The notes beneath the pieces are model-generated. The model did not search any database, was not told the origin of the DNA, and saw only the letters and a list, made by a program, of their open reading frames with translations. Below are positions 1-5,773 of a stretch of 5,773 nt of DNA, piece by piece. The number at the start of each line of letters is the position of its first letter. The first letter of the stretch is position 1. Origin of the DNA: Chlamydiia bacterium (GTDB taxonomy: Bacteria > Chlamydiota > Chlamydiia > Chlamydiales > FEN-1388); assembly GCA_023269335.1 (NCBI GenBank), contig JAHFTM010000136.1, positions 1 to 5,773 of the forward strand, read 5' to 3'. A program made the translations under genes and the position numbers.

Positions 1-417
1 GTAAAAGGGCAAAACCACACTGCGCAGTATGACTTTCAAACTATTGAGGCTGCTAAAGGGGAGACGTCTATCTCGGGCCTTCCCATTTGCTATATCACCT
101 ATTATCAGGGGGAGATGAAGGTGTTGGGCTTGCGTTTTGGTGACCTTGCCTATTTAACAGACATCAAGAACTATACAGAAGATATTTTCTCCTTTTTGGA
201 GGGGGTGAAGACCTTGGTAGTATCGGCATTGCGTTTTACGCCCTCGCATCTGCATTTTACGATTGATGAAGCGATTGACTTTGCTGGGCGTGTAGGGGCG
301 CCAAAAAGTTATTTTATCCATTTGTCGCATGAGATAGAGCATGCGCATGTACAATCTCTCTTGCCAATAGGGATGTATCTTGCCTATGATGGCCTTGAAA
401 TACCATTTCACATTTGA
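1..417 (+). CDS. MBL-fold metallo-hydrolase, PhnP-like (3' part; 5' end outside window)
   Basis: The reading frame is open from base 1 to the TGA at 415-417, so 138 C-terminal codons are visible and the N-terminal half, with the expected HxHxDH metal motif, lies upstream of the window. What is seen matches the C-terminal part of the PhnP/beta-lactamase-fold family: YLTD with the metal-bridging Asp at visible residue 54, a PSHLHFTIDEA segment (family usually PTHLSLDEA), then HLSHEIEH at residues 107-114, which supplies further metal-site histidines, and an LAYDGLEI ending typical of the family. Such proteins are cytoplasmic hydrolases, often of phosphodiester or cyclic phosphate substrates; the substrate cannot be told from this fragment. 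The first in-frame ATG (115) lies inside the fold and is not the start. The gene sits 7 bp upstream of hflX, an arrangement I recall from Chlamydia (CT380-CT379), where it is annotated phnP. The fold is secure; the exact function is not. Confidence 0.88.
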   Translation, partial: VKGQNHTAQYDFQTIEAAKGETSISGLPICYITYYQGEMKVLGLRFGDLAYLTDIKNYTEDIFSFLEGVKTLVVSALRFTPSHLHFTIDEAIDFAGRVGAPKSYFIHLSHEIEHAHVQSLLPIGMYLAYDGLEIPFHI

Positions 418-420
418 GAG
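416..420 (+). promoter_or_regulatory. Ribosome binding site for hflX, choosing the 425 start
   Basis: GAGAG lies 4 bases before the ATG at 425 and overlaps the stop codon of the upstream gene. The frame also contains ATGs at 380 and 386, but these lie inside the hydrolase gene. The 425 start leaves a clean 7-bp gap and a normal acidic N-terminus, so it is preferred. Confidence 0.5.
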
Positions 421-424
421 TATT

Positions 425-1843
425 ATGACAAAAGATGAGCTAGAGGATTTAATCGAGACAGAGGAAGAGGGAGAGGGAGAGGGAGAGGCTGCATTTGATA
501 ATTCGCGACTTGCTTGGTTTGACAGGAAACAGGTTGCTGGATTGCCTGCATTACTAGTTGGTGTGCATAAGGGGCCAAAAGAAGAGGCAGTTGCAAAAGA
601 GCATTTAGAAGAGCTCTGCCTGCTTGCAGAGACTCATGGCATTCAAACGATTGAGGCGCTGACTATTTCTATTCGCACATACTCTGCTGCTACTTTCTTA
701 TCGGAGGGGAAACTTGCTGATCTTAAAGAGGCGGTAGATAAACTTGGCGCCAAGCTTGTGGTTTTCGATGATGATATCTCGCCTGCGCAGCAGAGAAATT
801 TAGAGAGTTTTTTGGGTGTGCCGGTGATTGACCGCACAGAGGTGATACTGGGTGTCTTTGCGGACCGTGCGAAGACAAAAGAGGCTAAGCTGCAAGTAGC
901 ATTAGCTCAGGTAAAATATATCTCTCCTAGACTTAAGCGTATGTGGACACACCTTTCGCGTCAGTCAGGAACTGGCTCTAGCGGAGGTGGTGGTGCGTAT
1001 TTGAAAGGTGAAGGTGAAAAGCAGATAGAAATTGACCGTAGAATTTTAAAGCGTAAAATTGATCGACTGCAACAGCAGATTAAAGAAGTGTCTGCCTATC
1101 GCCAAACGCAGCGTACATTACGTGAGAGATCGGCGATTCCAACTTTTGCTATTGTGGGGTATACAAATGCTGGCAAGTCTACGTTGATGAAAGCGCTGAC
1201 AAAAGCAGATGTGTTTATTGAAGATAAGCTTTTTGCTACGCTTGATACGACCACAAGAAAATTTGTGCTCCCTGAGACAAACCAAGAGCTCTTGTTAATA
1301 GATACGGTAGGCTTCATTCGTAAGCTGCCACACTTACTTGTGACAGCGTTTCGTAGCACTCTTGAAGAGGCAGCGCAGGCTGATATCTTGATCCATGTGA
1401 TTGATACAAGTAATGAAATGGCGCTGGAGCAATCGAAGACTACTTTAAGTGTGCTGAAAGAGCTAGATGCAAAGGACAAGCCTGTGATCACCTGCTTCAA
1501 TAAAATGGATCTTGTGCATGGGCCAGAAGCTACTTCTGGAATGAGTAAGTCCTATCAGCAGCTACGGCTTACCTATCCACGTGCAGTAGAACTTTCTGCA
1601 AATCAAGGAATGGGTATTGATGCTTTGTTGCACGAGATGAAGCTGATGTTGCAGGATCGCCGGGAACGCCTTACTTTGTGTGTCCCACAAGCAGAGTATC
1701 ATGTCGTAGCCGATGCGTTGCGTCAGGGCAAGGTGCATAGCCAAGAATATGAAGACAATAATGTGCTTATTGACGTTGACATACCGCGTTCCATAATATT
1801 TCGTTTTGAGCGTTTCATCAAAGGAAAGGGTGTTCATTCATGA
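425..1843 (+). CDS. hflX: GTPase HflX
   Basis: This encodes a 472-residue GTPase of the HflX family (Obg-HflX superfamily). Family members bind the 50S subunit and can split stalled or idle ribosomes, acting in the cytoplasm in translation stress. Domains in order: a short acidic leader (about 1-25) with an EGEGEGE run; the HflX N-terminal domain (about 30-175); a Gly-rich stretch followed by GEGEKQIE (195-202), the counterpart of the family's GPGExxLE signature; a basic helical linker (about 203-235); and the G domain. G-domain motifs are intact: G1 GYTNAGKS (245-252), a switch I TTTRKF segment, G3 DTVGF (293-297), G4 NKMD (359-362) and G5 SA (391-392). A C-terminal extension of about 70 residues follows. 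Length is slightly above E. coli HflX (about 426), partly because of the acidic leader and the C-terminal part. It follows the PhnP-like gene closely and shares the ATGA overlap with the next gene, implying co-transcription and coupling. Confidence 0.96.
   Translation: MTKDELEDLIETEEEGEGEGEAAFDNSRLAWFDRKQVAGLPALLVGVHKGPKEEAVAKEHLEELCLLAETHGIQTIEALTISIRTYSAATFLSEGKLADLKEAVDKLGAKLVVFDDDISPAQQRNLESFLGVPVIDRTEVILGVFADRAKTKEAKLQVALAQVKYISPRLKRMWTHLSRQSGTGSSGGGGAYLKGEGEKQIEIDRRILKRKIDRLQQQIKEVSAYRQTQRTLRERSAIPTFAIVGYTNAGKSTLMKALTKADVFIEDKLFATLDTTTRKFVLPETNQELLLIDTVGFIRKLPHLLVTAFRSTLEEAAQADILIHVIDTSNEMALEQSKTTLSVLKELDAKDKPVITCFNKMDLVHGPEATSGMSKSYQQLRLTYPRAVELSANQGMGIDALLHEMKLMLQDRRERLTLCVPQAEYHVVADALRQGKVHSQEYEDNNVLIDVDIPRSIIFRFERFIKGKGVHS
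466..489 (+). repeat. Hexanucleotide tandem repeat in the 5' end of hflX
   Basis: Four consecutive 6-bp units AGAGGG, AGAGGG, AGAGGG, AGAGGC encode alternating Glu and Gly in the HflX leader. The unit is a multiple of three, so slippage would lengthen or shorten the acidic leader without breaking the frame. Confidence 0.8.
1821..1830 (+). promoter_or_regulatory. Ribosome binding site for the 552-residue ORF
   Basis: A purine-rich AAGGAAAGGG lies inside the last codons of hflX, 9 bases before the ATG at 1840. With the ATGA overlap (1840-1843) it supports this start and translational coupling to hflX. Confidence 0.65.
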
Positions 1844-3498
1844 GTTTGGTGGGTGCTGTTTTTTGTGGCACAACCTTTGTTCAAAGTGCAAGCTTTGTAT
1901 TGAGTATGGTTGAGCAGGTAGCTATCAGAACTGGCAAAGTCTTTGAAAATGCTGTATGTGATGCTTTAGAGTACACCTTACGTTCATTTGAGCTTGTGAC
2001 AAGGAAAGTGATTGTTTTTGTTGCTCAAAGCAGCATTTCGCTGACGTTTAGGATGAGTGGAGATAGTGCAGTTGCTAAAAGTAAAGAGCTTCAAGCAAAG
2101 CTTGATGCGCTTACTAAAAATGTTCATTGTAAAGAGGCTGCAAAGTATCTTGCGGCCTACTACACAGCCTATCTCAAAGACACTATTTTGCATGCCACAG
2201 ATTTTGATGAGCTTGACCGTCCCTATTGGGTGAGTAGTTTAATTGAAAAAAGAGGCACAGGCTATGAGTATTCAAAAGAAGGAGAAATAGCTTTATACGT
2301 TGCTAAAAACCATGAAAAAACGATACAGGAGTGCCTTGAAGTAAATATTTTGCATATGGTTTTTTCTTCTGTTAAAAACATTGCTACAATGGAAAAAGAA
2401 AAGCCGGAAACATATTTAAATTTTGTTTTAGAGATAGCGTCAAAGTTTGCGCTGCATTTTTCAAGTGCCCAGATGTTTCCTGCAAACACAAAAAGTCAAA
2501 AATTTGACCATGAAGCACAAGCACGAGTTGTGCTTTCACAGGTTTTTCCTCAAGGAAGCGAAAGTCTGTATCTGATGGACCTTCCCTTTGTACAAGAGCC
2601 TGTATACGAAACTATTAAGAACATACTTCCACAAGTGCTTTTCTGGTCATTTCAAAGTCTGCAAAGTAGCTACATCAAAGAGTGCTGTTTAGTTGGTGCT
2701 TTTCAAGCGCTGAGAGATTTTGTGAATGAAAAGCATAGTGTGATGGCGCTGCCTGAAAAAGAGGTGCAGCCTGCTATCCAGTACGCACGTCAAAGTGAAT
2801 TGAATGAAGCACTTTATCAGCTTCTCATAAGTTTCATGCAGTGTGTTGATCCGAAGCCTTTGCAAGAGCTTCACCAATTTACAAATCCAGATGATATAAA
2901 ACAGGCTCTTGGAAAAAGTGTTGTACAGATGCTGCATGGAAGACCTTTGTTTGAGCTTATTAATGTGATGATTGAGGGGATGCTGCCCTCTTGGAATAAA
3001 GGCGGTGGATGGAAAGAAGGATCACGTGGTAAGGAGTTCAAGACAGCTCCTTTTGCCTTTATCCATCGAAGAGTGGATTTTGAAAGGCAAGCTAAGGAAG
3101 TAAAAGATGCAAAAAGAGAGCTTCATGAACAGCTGGAAAAAATCGTTCGTGAGATAGGTAAAAGTTCGGATGGACTTGTTCAAAAAGCGACAGCAGCACT
3201 TAGTTTGAAGAAAAAAATTCGTGCTCGAAAAAAGGAAACAGAAAAGAGTTCTCAGAGGCATCCTTTCCATAAAATGGAGCAGCTTTTTTTGAGTGGAGTG
3301 GCACTTTTTGAAACAGGTGTTGAGCAGATTGAGCTGGATATAAAGCGCAGTTTTACATCATTTGTTATGCAGTATCTTGCCAGGAAAATTCATGCTTTAG
3401 GGGGACAAGTGTATGCAACTTTACAGCAGCCGGTTCACAATAAGATGCTGGCGCATCTAGCTGATGAAGTGATTCAGCTGTTTCAGCGCGACCCTTAA
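1840..3498 (+). CDS. Hypothetical helical protein, 552 residues, coupled to hflX
   Basis: I do not recognise a family. The start is well supported: ATG overlaps the hflX stop as ATGA and has a good ribosome binding site. The first 24 residues are rather hydrophobic (LVGAVFC...FVLSMV) but interrupted by polar residues and without the positive n-region or cleavage site of a classic signal peptide; a second hydrophobic stretch (VIVFVA, about 58-63) follows. The body is rich in Leu, Lys, Glu and Gln and reads as mostly alpha-helical. A Gly/Lys/Trp-rich break (about 385-400) precedes a charged, heptad-like region (about 410-450) that looks like a coiled coil, then a strongly basic patch KKKIRARKK (457-465) and a final helical segment to the TAA at 3496-3498. 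No catalytic motif is visible. Its position as third gene after a PhnP-like gene and hflX suggests co-expression but gives no function. It may be a lineage-specific chlamydial protein, possibly membrane-associated or secreted; that is inference. Confidence 0.85.
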   Translation: MSLVGAVFCGTTFVQSASFVLSMVEQVAIRTGKVFENAVCDALEYTLRSFELVTRKVIVFVAQSSISLTFRMSGDSAVAKSKELQAKLDALTKNVHCKEAAKYLAAYYTAYLKDTILHATDFDELDRPYWVSSLIEKRGTGYEYSKEGEIALYVAKNHEKTIQECLEVNILHMVFSSVKNIATMEKEKPETYLNFVLEIASKFALHFSSAQMFPANTKSQKFDHEAQARVVLSQVFPQGSESLYLMDLPFVQEPVYETIKNILPQVLFWSFQSLQSSYIKECCLVGAFQALRDFVNEKHSVMALPEKEVQPAIQYARQSELNEALYQLLISFMQCVDPKPLQELHQFTNPDDIKQALGKSVVQMLHGRPLFELINVMIEGMLPSWNKGGGWKEGSRGKEFKTAPFAFIHRRVDFERQAKEVKDAKRELHEQLEKIVREIGKSSDGLVQKATAALSLKKKIRARKKETEKSSQRHPFHKMEQLFLSGVALFETGVEQIELDIKRSFTSFVMQYLARKIHALGGQVYATLQQPVHNKMLAHLADEVIQLFQRDP

Positions 3499-3534
3499 TG
3501 GTCACTGGCTCCAAAGAGTGCAAATAGGTTCAGG

Positions 3535-4551
3535 TTAATAAAAAACTGGGCAGAGAGTATCGTTCGGATTAGTAATGAGTACTTCTTGAAATGCTTGAAC
3601 TTTCGTCCGATCTGCTTTAAATTCAAGAATTTTAATTACACGCATTTGAAGCAAAAATTCTTGAGCGGAACCAGCTGTGTTTTTTTTAAGTTTGTCGCTA
3701 AAAAATGCAAGATGTTCTTCAAGAACCTGCATAGCAATTATGTACAGTGCATATTCTTTGCTACCAGTACTGCGTGTTATGATGCGAACGCGCATTTCTT
3801 GAAAAATATCAAGCTTTGGGCTGCTCTTGAGTAGGTTTTTTGCATTCTGCAGTAATTCTTCGTCGGTAGTGCTTTTTTGTATGAGTGTTTTAAGCTCTTT
3901 CATCTGCTCATCTCTTAAGTAAGTATCCCAGATAGCAAGCTGAGGGCGTGTCATATGTTGAAAAACGCGAAGAAGAAAGTCCCACGCTTGATCTTGTGGT
4001 GCTGCTTTCTCTTTATGAAGCAGAGGAAAGCTCTTCCAATTATCTTCTAGAAGATGTACAAATTTCTGAAAATAGGAAAAGATCGCGAGTGCTGGGTTTG
4101 AAGTGGCGAAGAGTTCTATAACGCACAGTATATCAGCTCTTTTAAAGAGTTGTTGTTCAGTGGTCATCGTGCCAGGGGCCACCCCTTCTCCAGCTTGTGG
4201 GACTATATGCAGTTTAGCGAGTTCTAAGTAGTGGATTTTCTTAAAAGAGTCGAGTGTCTTTAAGAGACGTTGTCGAAAAGAAGAACTCACACGTTCGACT
4301 TGTGCATTTTGTACTTTGCATGGAAAATGATCTTCTTTTGATTGGTAGGCTGCGGCTTCGGCAGCAGATCCAAAGGTAACTCTGCGGCCTATGAGGGGAG
4401 TGGGATGTAAAGGTGGTTTAGGTGAAGGCTCTAATGGAGAGGGAGCGGAGCTTGTTGAGCTTGAACTCATTGTAAAACTTGAACTCTGGCCTGAAGAGCC
4501 TGCTGAACTTGAAGAGCTTGTTGAACTTGAAGAGCCTGCTATACTTGTCAA
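3535..4551 (-). CDS. Hypothetical protein with Ser-rich repeat N-terminus; candidate secreted effector
   Basis: This 338-residue protein is not recognised. Translation probably begins at TTG (4551-4549), because AAGGAG lies 5 bases upstream; the next in-frame ATG, at residue 28 inside the Ser-rich run, has no comparable site. The N-terminus is extreme: 21 of the first 35 residues are Ser, with Thr, Ala and Gly making up most of the rest, followed by a Pro-rich linker (36-52) ending in PTPLIG. An RRVTF motif at 56-60 sits at the linker edge, then an Ala-rich segment. The remainder (about 85-338) appears helical, with aromatic/Leu patches and conserved-looking blocks such as SYFQKFVHLLEDNW (159-172). 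No transmembrane segment or catalytic motif is evident. A disordered Ser/Thr/Pro-rich start is the composition typical of type III secretion signals, and Chlamydiae all carry that system, so a role as an effector is plausible but unproven. The gene stands alone, convergent with the hflX operon and divergent from waaA. An adhesin-like or structural protein is an alternative. Confidence 0.83.
   Translation of the reverse strand: MTSIAGSSSSTSSSSSAGSSGQSSSFTMSSSSTSSAPSPLEPSPKPPLHPTPLIGRRVTFGSAAEAAAYQSKEDHFPCKVQNAQVERVSSSFRQRLLKTLDSFKKIHYLELAKLHIVPQAGEGVAPGTMTTEQQLFKRADILCVIELFATSNPALAIFSYFQKFVHLLEDNWKSFPLLHKEKAAPQDQAWDFLLRVFQHMTRPQLAIWDTYLRDEQMKELKTLIQKSTTDEELLQNAKNLLKSSPKLDIFQEMRVRIITRSTGSKEYALYIIAMQVLEEHLAFFSDKLKKNTAGSAQEFLLQMRVIKILEFKADRTKVQAFQEVLITNPNDTLCPVFY
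4492..4541 (-). repeat. 18-bp tandem repeat encoding the poly-Ser tract
   Basis: On the plus strand the unit TGAAGAGCCTGCTGAACT (4492-4509) is followed by a copy with two changes (4510-4527) and a 14-base partial copy (4528-4541). In the coding strand each unit gives six residues of the Ser-Ser-Ser/Ala/Thr type. A diverged partial copy, encoding SSSSTSS, appears further in at about 4447-4467. The unit length keeps the frame, so copy number could change without inactivating the gene. Confidence 0.85.
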
Positions 4552-4556
4552 GATAA

Positions 4557-4562
4557 CTCCTT
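4557..4562 (-). promoter_or_regulatory. Strong Shine-Dalgarno deciding the TTG start
   Basis: Read on the minus strand, AAGGAG lies 5 bases before the TTG at 4551. It is the best ribosome binding site in the window and is the main argument for a TTG start. Confidence 0.8.
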
Positions 4563-4578
4563 AATGGCTTTTTAAAGA

Positions 4579-4584
4579 ATTATA
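4579..4584 (-). promoter_or_regulatory. Probable -10 box for the Ser-rich protein gene
   Basis: The minus strand reads TATAAT, a perfect -10 match. A start about 7 bases downstream would give a leader of roughly 20 nt carrying the AAGGAG site. No good -35 hexamer lies 16-18 bp upstream (TATGCG at a 17-bp spacing), so the promoter may be weak, activator-dependent or late-stage. Confidence 0.5.
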
Positions 4585-4610
4585 ATGAGTACAGCAATTC
4601 TCGCATACGT

Positions 4611-4616
4611 TATACT
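4611..4616 (+). promoter_or_regulatory. Candidate -10 box for waaA
   Basis: TATACT resembles a housekeeping -10 element, with AGTACA (3 of 6 matches to TTGACA) 17 bp upstream at 4588-4593. A transcript from here would have a leader of about 70 nt including the palindrome at 4632-4652. TATAAC at 4671-4676 is an alternative that would leave a leader of only about 10 nt. Confidence 0.3.
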
Positions 4617-4631
4617 TTAGATATCATATAG

Positions 4632-4652
4632 AGGAAAAAAAATTTATTTCCT
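4632..4652. repeat. A/T-rich palindrome in the divergent intergenic region
   Basis: The outer arms AGGAAA and TTTCCT (6 bp) are followed by one A-A mismatch and three more A-T pairs around a single central base, so 18 of 21 bases pair. It lies between the waaA promoter candidates. It could be an operator, a leader hairpin or simply an A-tract. Confidence 0.5.
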
Positions 4653-4693
4653 TACGAGCCCTTAGTCTTTTATAACTATTTTGGATCTAGGAT

Positions 4694-5773
4694 ATGTTAT
4701 TTTCAATTTTCTATGAAATTTTGATGCTGTTGGGCTTTATAGTGTTTTTCCCAAAAGCCCTTTATCAGGCATTCTTCCACAAGAAATATCGAAAAAGTGC
4801 ATTGTTACGCTTTGGTTTTCAGTTTCCTGAGATACAGCGCAAAGGATCAGGACCTGTATTTTGGCTGCATGCGCCATCCGTGGGTGAGACACAAGCCATC
4901 TCAAGTGTTGTGAAGCGGTTGAAAGAGGAAGTAAAAGATGGCACTTTTATCATTTCGTCGGTGACAGAGACAGGTCATGAGGCAGCCAAGCGAATAATAC
5001 CCTATGCGGATTACCACGTTTTTTTGCCATTCGACTTTTATTTTTCAGTAAAGCAGGTGTTATCGAGAGCAGCCCCTGATGTTGTTATTCTATGTGAGAC
5101 AGATTTTTGGTGGCGTTTTTTATATGAGGCTAAAAAGCTTGGGGCTTGTGCAATGCTTGTCAGCGGAAAAATTTCAGAAAATTCATATAAAAATTTCAAG
5201 CGATTCCACTTTTTTGCTAAGCGTCTTTTTTCTTTGATCGATTTTTTTTGCTTACAGAGCGATCAGTACAAAAATCGTTTTCTTGGCTTAGGGATTCCTG
5301 CCTCTAAGATAGCTGTCACGGGCAATATCAAGGGTGATATCAAGTTTGAGCCGTTGAATACCGAAGAGCTGAGCTGTTTGCGGCAAAAACTAGGTATGGC
5401 AGCAGATGACCTTGTGCTTGTTGTTGGCTCCTCACATGATCCGGAAGAGCATTTGATTTTGCAAGAGGTGGCGCCACTTTTGCAAAAGCATAAAAATTTT
5501 AAGCTTGTGATTGTTCCGCGCCATCCGAACCGTTTTTCTGAAGTTGAGAAGCTGATCGCCAAATCTGGTCTTGAAAGCACAAGTTGGACGAAGCTTGCCG
5601 ATCTGATAAATGTGCATCCACAAGTAGTTTTGGTTGATACAATGGGGGTGTTAATTCATTGCTACCAGATCGCTGATTTTGCTCTTGTTGCTGGAAGTTT
5701 TACAGAACGTGTTGGCGGCCATAATATTTTAGAGCCTTGTTATTTTGGTGTACCTACTCTTTGTGGACCGTAT
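4694..5773 (+). CDS. waaA: 3-deoxy-D-manno-octulosonic acid (Kdo) transferase, 3' end outside window
   Basis: The frame is open from ATG 4694 to the last base, giving 360 codons of an expected 425-435. WaaA (KdtA; GseA in Chlamydia) transfers Kdo from CMP-Kdo to lipid IVA/lipid A at the cytoplasmic face of the inner membrane. Seen in order: an N-terminal hydrophobic anchor (about 1-25), HAPSVGE with the catalytic-base Glu at 65, VTETGHEAAK (90-99), CETDFWW (134-140; family usually ETELWPN), VSGKIS (156-161) where enterobacterial enzymes have NARxS, VTGNIKGD (208-215), GSSHDPEE (245-252), PRHPNRF (275-281) and GSFTERVGGHNILEP (334-348), the CMP-Kdo binding region. An in-frame TAG at 4688-4690 excludes a longer product. 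AGGA lies only 1 base before the ATG, so the ribosome site is poor; Met11 (4724) would remove half the anchor and is less likely. Chlamydial orthologues are multifunctional and add several Kdo residues; the number here cannot be read from sequence. Confidence 0.95.
   Translation, partial: MLFSIFYEILMLLGFIVFFPKALYQAFFHKKYRKSALLRFGFQFPEIQRKGSGPVFWLHAPSVGETQAISSVVKRLKEEVKDGTFIISSVTETGHEAAKRIIPYADYHVFLPFDFYFSVKQVLSRAAPDVVILCETDFWWRFLYEAKKLGACAMLVSGKISENSYKNFKRFHFFAKRLFSLIDFFCLQSDQYKNRFLGLGIPASKIAVTGNIKGDIKFEPLNTEELSCLRQKLGMAADDLVLVVGSSHDPEEHLILQEVAPLLQKHKNFKLVIVPRHPNRFSEVEKLIAKSGLESTSWTKLADLINVHPQVVLVDTMGVLIHCYQIADFALVAGSFTERVGGHNILEPCYFGVPTLCGPY

Noticed and set aside
380..424. Longer hflX start giving 15 extra residues
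   Set aside because: It would overlap the hydrolase gene by 38 bases and its N-terminus is only a frame-shifted reading of that gene's end; the 425 ATG has a ribosome site and a clean 7-bp gap.
1096..1500. 134-residue minus-strand ORF inside hflX
   Set aside because: It is antisense to the conserved G domain of HflX and has a Ser/Val-rich composition expected of a shadow frame.
1840..1912. Signal peptide or lipobox (GAVFC) at the start of the 552-residue protein
   Set aside because: There is no basic n-region, and AVFC does not fit the lipobox because Phe precedes the Cys; the hydrophobic run is also broken by polar residues.
3067..3081. RRVDF in the 552-residue protein as a second PP1 motif
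   Set aside because: Asp at the x position is disfavoured in PP1 docking motifs, and the sequence lies at the start of a predicted helical, coiled-coil-like segment rather than in a disordered linker.
3586..3834. 82-residue plus-strand ORF
   Set aside because: It lies wholly within the minus-strand gene, lacks a ribosome site and has a composition (Phe, Lys, Asn, Cys) typical of an antisense shadow.
5263..5580. 105-residue minus-strand ORF
   Set aside because: It is antisense to waaA, whose frame is confirmed by a full series of family motifs.

Overview
The window looks like chromosomal DNA from a member of the phylum Chlamydiae, probably an environmental (Parachlamydia- or Simkania-like) lineage. 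Three things point there: moderate A+T content, a PhnP-like metallo-hydrolase gene directly upstream of hflX (as I recall for CT380/CT379 in Chlamydia trachomatis), and a Kdo transferase (WaaA/GseA) whose motifs deviate from the enterobacterial form. The assignment rests on memory of gene order and motifs; no search was run.

Layout. Positions 1-3498 are a plus-strand run of three closely packed genes: the 3' end of an MBL-fold hydrolase (1-417), hflX (start placed at 425, ending 1843), and a 552-residue helical protein of unknown function (1840-3498) that overlaps hflX by 4 bases. The spacings (7 bp, then an ATGA overlap) indicate an operon. A minus-strand gene (4551-3535) converges on it with only 36 bp between the stop codons. 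It encodes a 338-residue protein with an extremely serine-rich, repeat-encoded N-terminus, a Pro-rich linker and a helical body, and it starts at TTG behind a strong Shine-Dalgarno sequence. A divergent 142-bp intergenic region (4552-4693) holds a TATAAT box for the minus-strand gene, weaker plus-strand promoter candidates and an A/T-rich palindrome. From 4694 to the window edge runs waaA, which is open at its 3' end (360 codons visible).

How the genes work together. HflX (ribosome-associated GTPase) and the hydrolase are housekeeping proteins; WaaA adds Kdo to lipid A in the inner membrane. The two unknown proteins are the accessory part. The minus-strand protein has the composition expected of a type III secreted effector and carries an RRVTF sequence matching the docking motif for eukaryotic protein phosphatase 1. 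That makes it the most interesting candidate here, though the effector role is inference. No tRNA, rRNA, CRISPR array, insertion sequence or attachment site was seen.
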